Positions 63,268 to 64,000 of a DNA stretch of 64,000 bases are shown piece by piece. The stretch lies in assembly GCF_025961575.1 (NCBI RefSeq), contig NZ_JAOQNX010000020.1, forward strand, positions 1 through 64,000, written 5' to 3'. The first letter of the stretch is position 1, and each line of letters begins with the position of its first letter. Position numbers and translations under genes: made by a program. The DNA comes from Rhodoblastus acidophilus (lineage in GTDB: Bacteria; Pseudomonadota; Alphaproteobacteria; Rhizobiales; Beijerinckiaceae). The notes below the pieces were generated by a model. It saw only the letters and a list, made by a program, of their open reading frames with translations, was not told the origin of the DNA and ran no database searches.

Positions 63268-64000
63268 TCAAGTGATAATGGTAAACGTACGGTTCAAAAA
63301 CTTGTTACGGCGCATGAGCGGAACCATTTTGGCGAGGAAGGCGGCGCGCAGTCCGGCGAGATCGGTCAGCGCCACCACGGCGGCGTAAAAGGCTCCCGCG
63401 ATCGCCATTTGCGCGATCATCTGCAGCAGCCCCGGATGCGTGTTTCGGAACGGTCCCGCAAGCGCCGCCATGCCCGCGCTCGCCAAGACGCTCCAGACCA
63501 GATCGCGCGCCGGCGGCCATTGCGGCCGGTTGGCCCGGGCGAAGCCCAGCAGGGTCAGCAGGCCCAAAGCCATGGCGAGGCTTTGCGCCAAAGCAAGGCT
63601 CGACGCGTCTTCCGCCCGCGGCAGAATCAGGAAAATCACGGGATCGGCGACGCAGACGACCAAAGCGGCGACCACCACCGGCCGGGTTTTCCGCGCGATC
63701 TGGAAAACGGCGTTGAGCGCGAACTGGCTGAGGCCCAGACAGAACAGGCCGGGCAGCATGAGAGTGAGGAAAAGGCCGAAGGCGCCGCGATAGGCCTGCG
63801 GCACGATCAACACTTCCACGGAGGGCAGCACGATCCAGATGCCGACGCAGGCTGGCAGCAGAATGGCGAAGACCACGGCCATGTTGCGGGCGATCTGCTC
63901 GCGCGCCTTGTCCAAGCCGTGCAGATCGTGGGCGCGCACGGCGATCTGGAACAGCAGCACGTCGAGCGCCGAGCCGAGCGCGGCGACGGCGCGCAGCCCG
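63268..64000 (-). CDS. Polysaccharide flippase (MOP superfamily), C-terminal part
   Basis: The gene runs off the window edge, so only the last ~243 residues are visible. They contain about six membrane spans with pattern VFAILLPACVGIWIVLPSV and MLPGLFCLGLSQFALNAVFQ, resembling Wzx/MurJ-like lipid-linked oligosaccharide flippases. The segment before the first in-window Met (ALGSALDVLLFQ) is in frame and family-like, confirming that the real start lies outside. An AT-rich gap separates it from the L,D-transpeptidase gene. Confidence 0.75.
   Translation of the reverse strand, partial: GLRAVAALGSALDVLLFQIAVRAHDLHGLDKAREQIARNMAVVFAILLPACVGIWIVLPSVEVLIVPQAYRGAFGLFLTLMLPGLFCLGLSQFALNAVFQIARKTRPVVVAALVVCVADPVIFLILPRAEDASSLALAQSLAMALGLLTLLGFARANRPQWPPARDLVWSVLASAGMAALAGPFRNTHPGLLQMIAQMAIAGAFYAAVVALTDLAGLRAAFLAKMVPLMRRNKFLNRTFTIIT

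Noticed and set aside
1-64000. CRISPR arrays, intact IS elements, prophage or known defence systems
   Set aside because: No regularly spaced direct repeats, no transposase or phage structural gene, and no recognisable defence protein were seen on either strand.

Overview
The window reads as a high-GC alphaproteobacterial chromosome, most likely order Hyphomicrobiales (Rhizobiales). The call rests on the MetX/MetW pair, a chorismate mutase next to a DUF2125 protein, FtsEX beside a DUF3426-like protein and Hpt, a DUF3108 protein near rpmB, an alpha-r14/suhB-type small RNA, and intergenic repeats typical of that order. Genus cannot be set from sequence alone. Two ParB-binding (parS-like) sites, near 3.8 kb and 46.1 kb, hint that the segment lies in the origin-proximal part of the chromosome.

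Layout. 0-3.5 kb: a large membrane protein, an isochorismatase-like hydrolase and an AT-rich cassette of unknown small genes. 3.8-8.1 kb: a CorC-type CBS membrane protein, a fused shikimate kinase/3-dehydroquinate synthase, and a divergent small membrane protein coupled to XerD. 8.2-16.8 kb: two tandem chemoreceptors, MetW/MetX (methionine), chorismate mutase, DUF2125 and an acyltransferase. 16.9-24.2 kb: FtsX/FtsE, a DUF3426-like protein and Hpt, then an RNA phosphodiesterase and an arylesterase divergent from a lipoprotein-type ABC exporter. 24.3-31 kb: a Bax-inhibitor-1 protein with a structured leader, EF-P with its complete lysylation pair EpmA/EpmB, a large MscS channel and a CAP-domain lipoprotein. 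31-38.4 kb (minus strand): a hydrolase, a TerC protein, an Nramp-like transporter, HflC/HflK, a glutamine amidotransferase, a short-chain dehydrogenase and a TerB protein. 38.6-42.7 kb: a ParA-like ATPase with a degenerate ParA-like partner, an acyl-CoA synthetase and a TonB-like secreted protein. 42.8-45.8 kb: a cobamide salvage unit (cobalamin riboswitch, BtuB, CbiZ). 46-48 kb: AT-rich accessory DNA with a SEC-C protein that seems to have lost its start. 48.4-51.4 kb: an ABC importer with a two-domain permease and no binding protein. 51.6-56.2 kb: an SUV3-like RNA helicase, the small RNA and a DUF3108 protein. 56.4-61.9 kb: tRNA-Pro, an integrase remnant and an accessory block (hydrolase, AraC regulator, ThDP enzyme, carboxymuconolactone-decarboxylase-like protein, frameshifted EamA transporter). 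62-64 kb: rpmB with a possible attenuator, an L,D-transpeptidase and the end of a polysaccharide flippase.

Most of the window is housekeeping DNA. The less ordinary parts are the tRNA-Pro-linked accessory block, the paired ParA-like proteins, the overlapping hairpins ahead of rpmB, the AT-rich cassettes and the two parS-like sites. No CRISPR array, intact transposon, prophage or recognisable defence system was seen.
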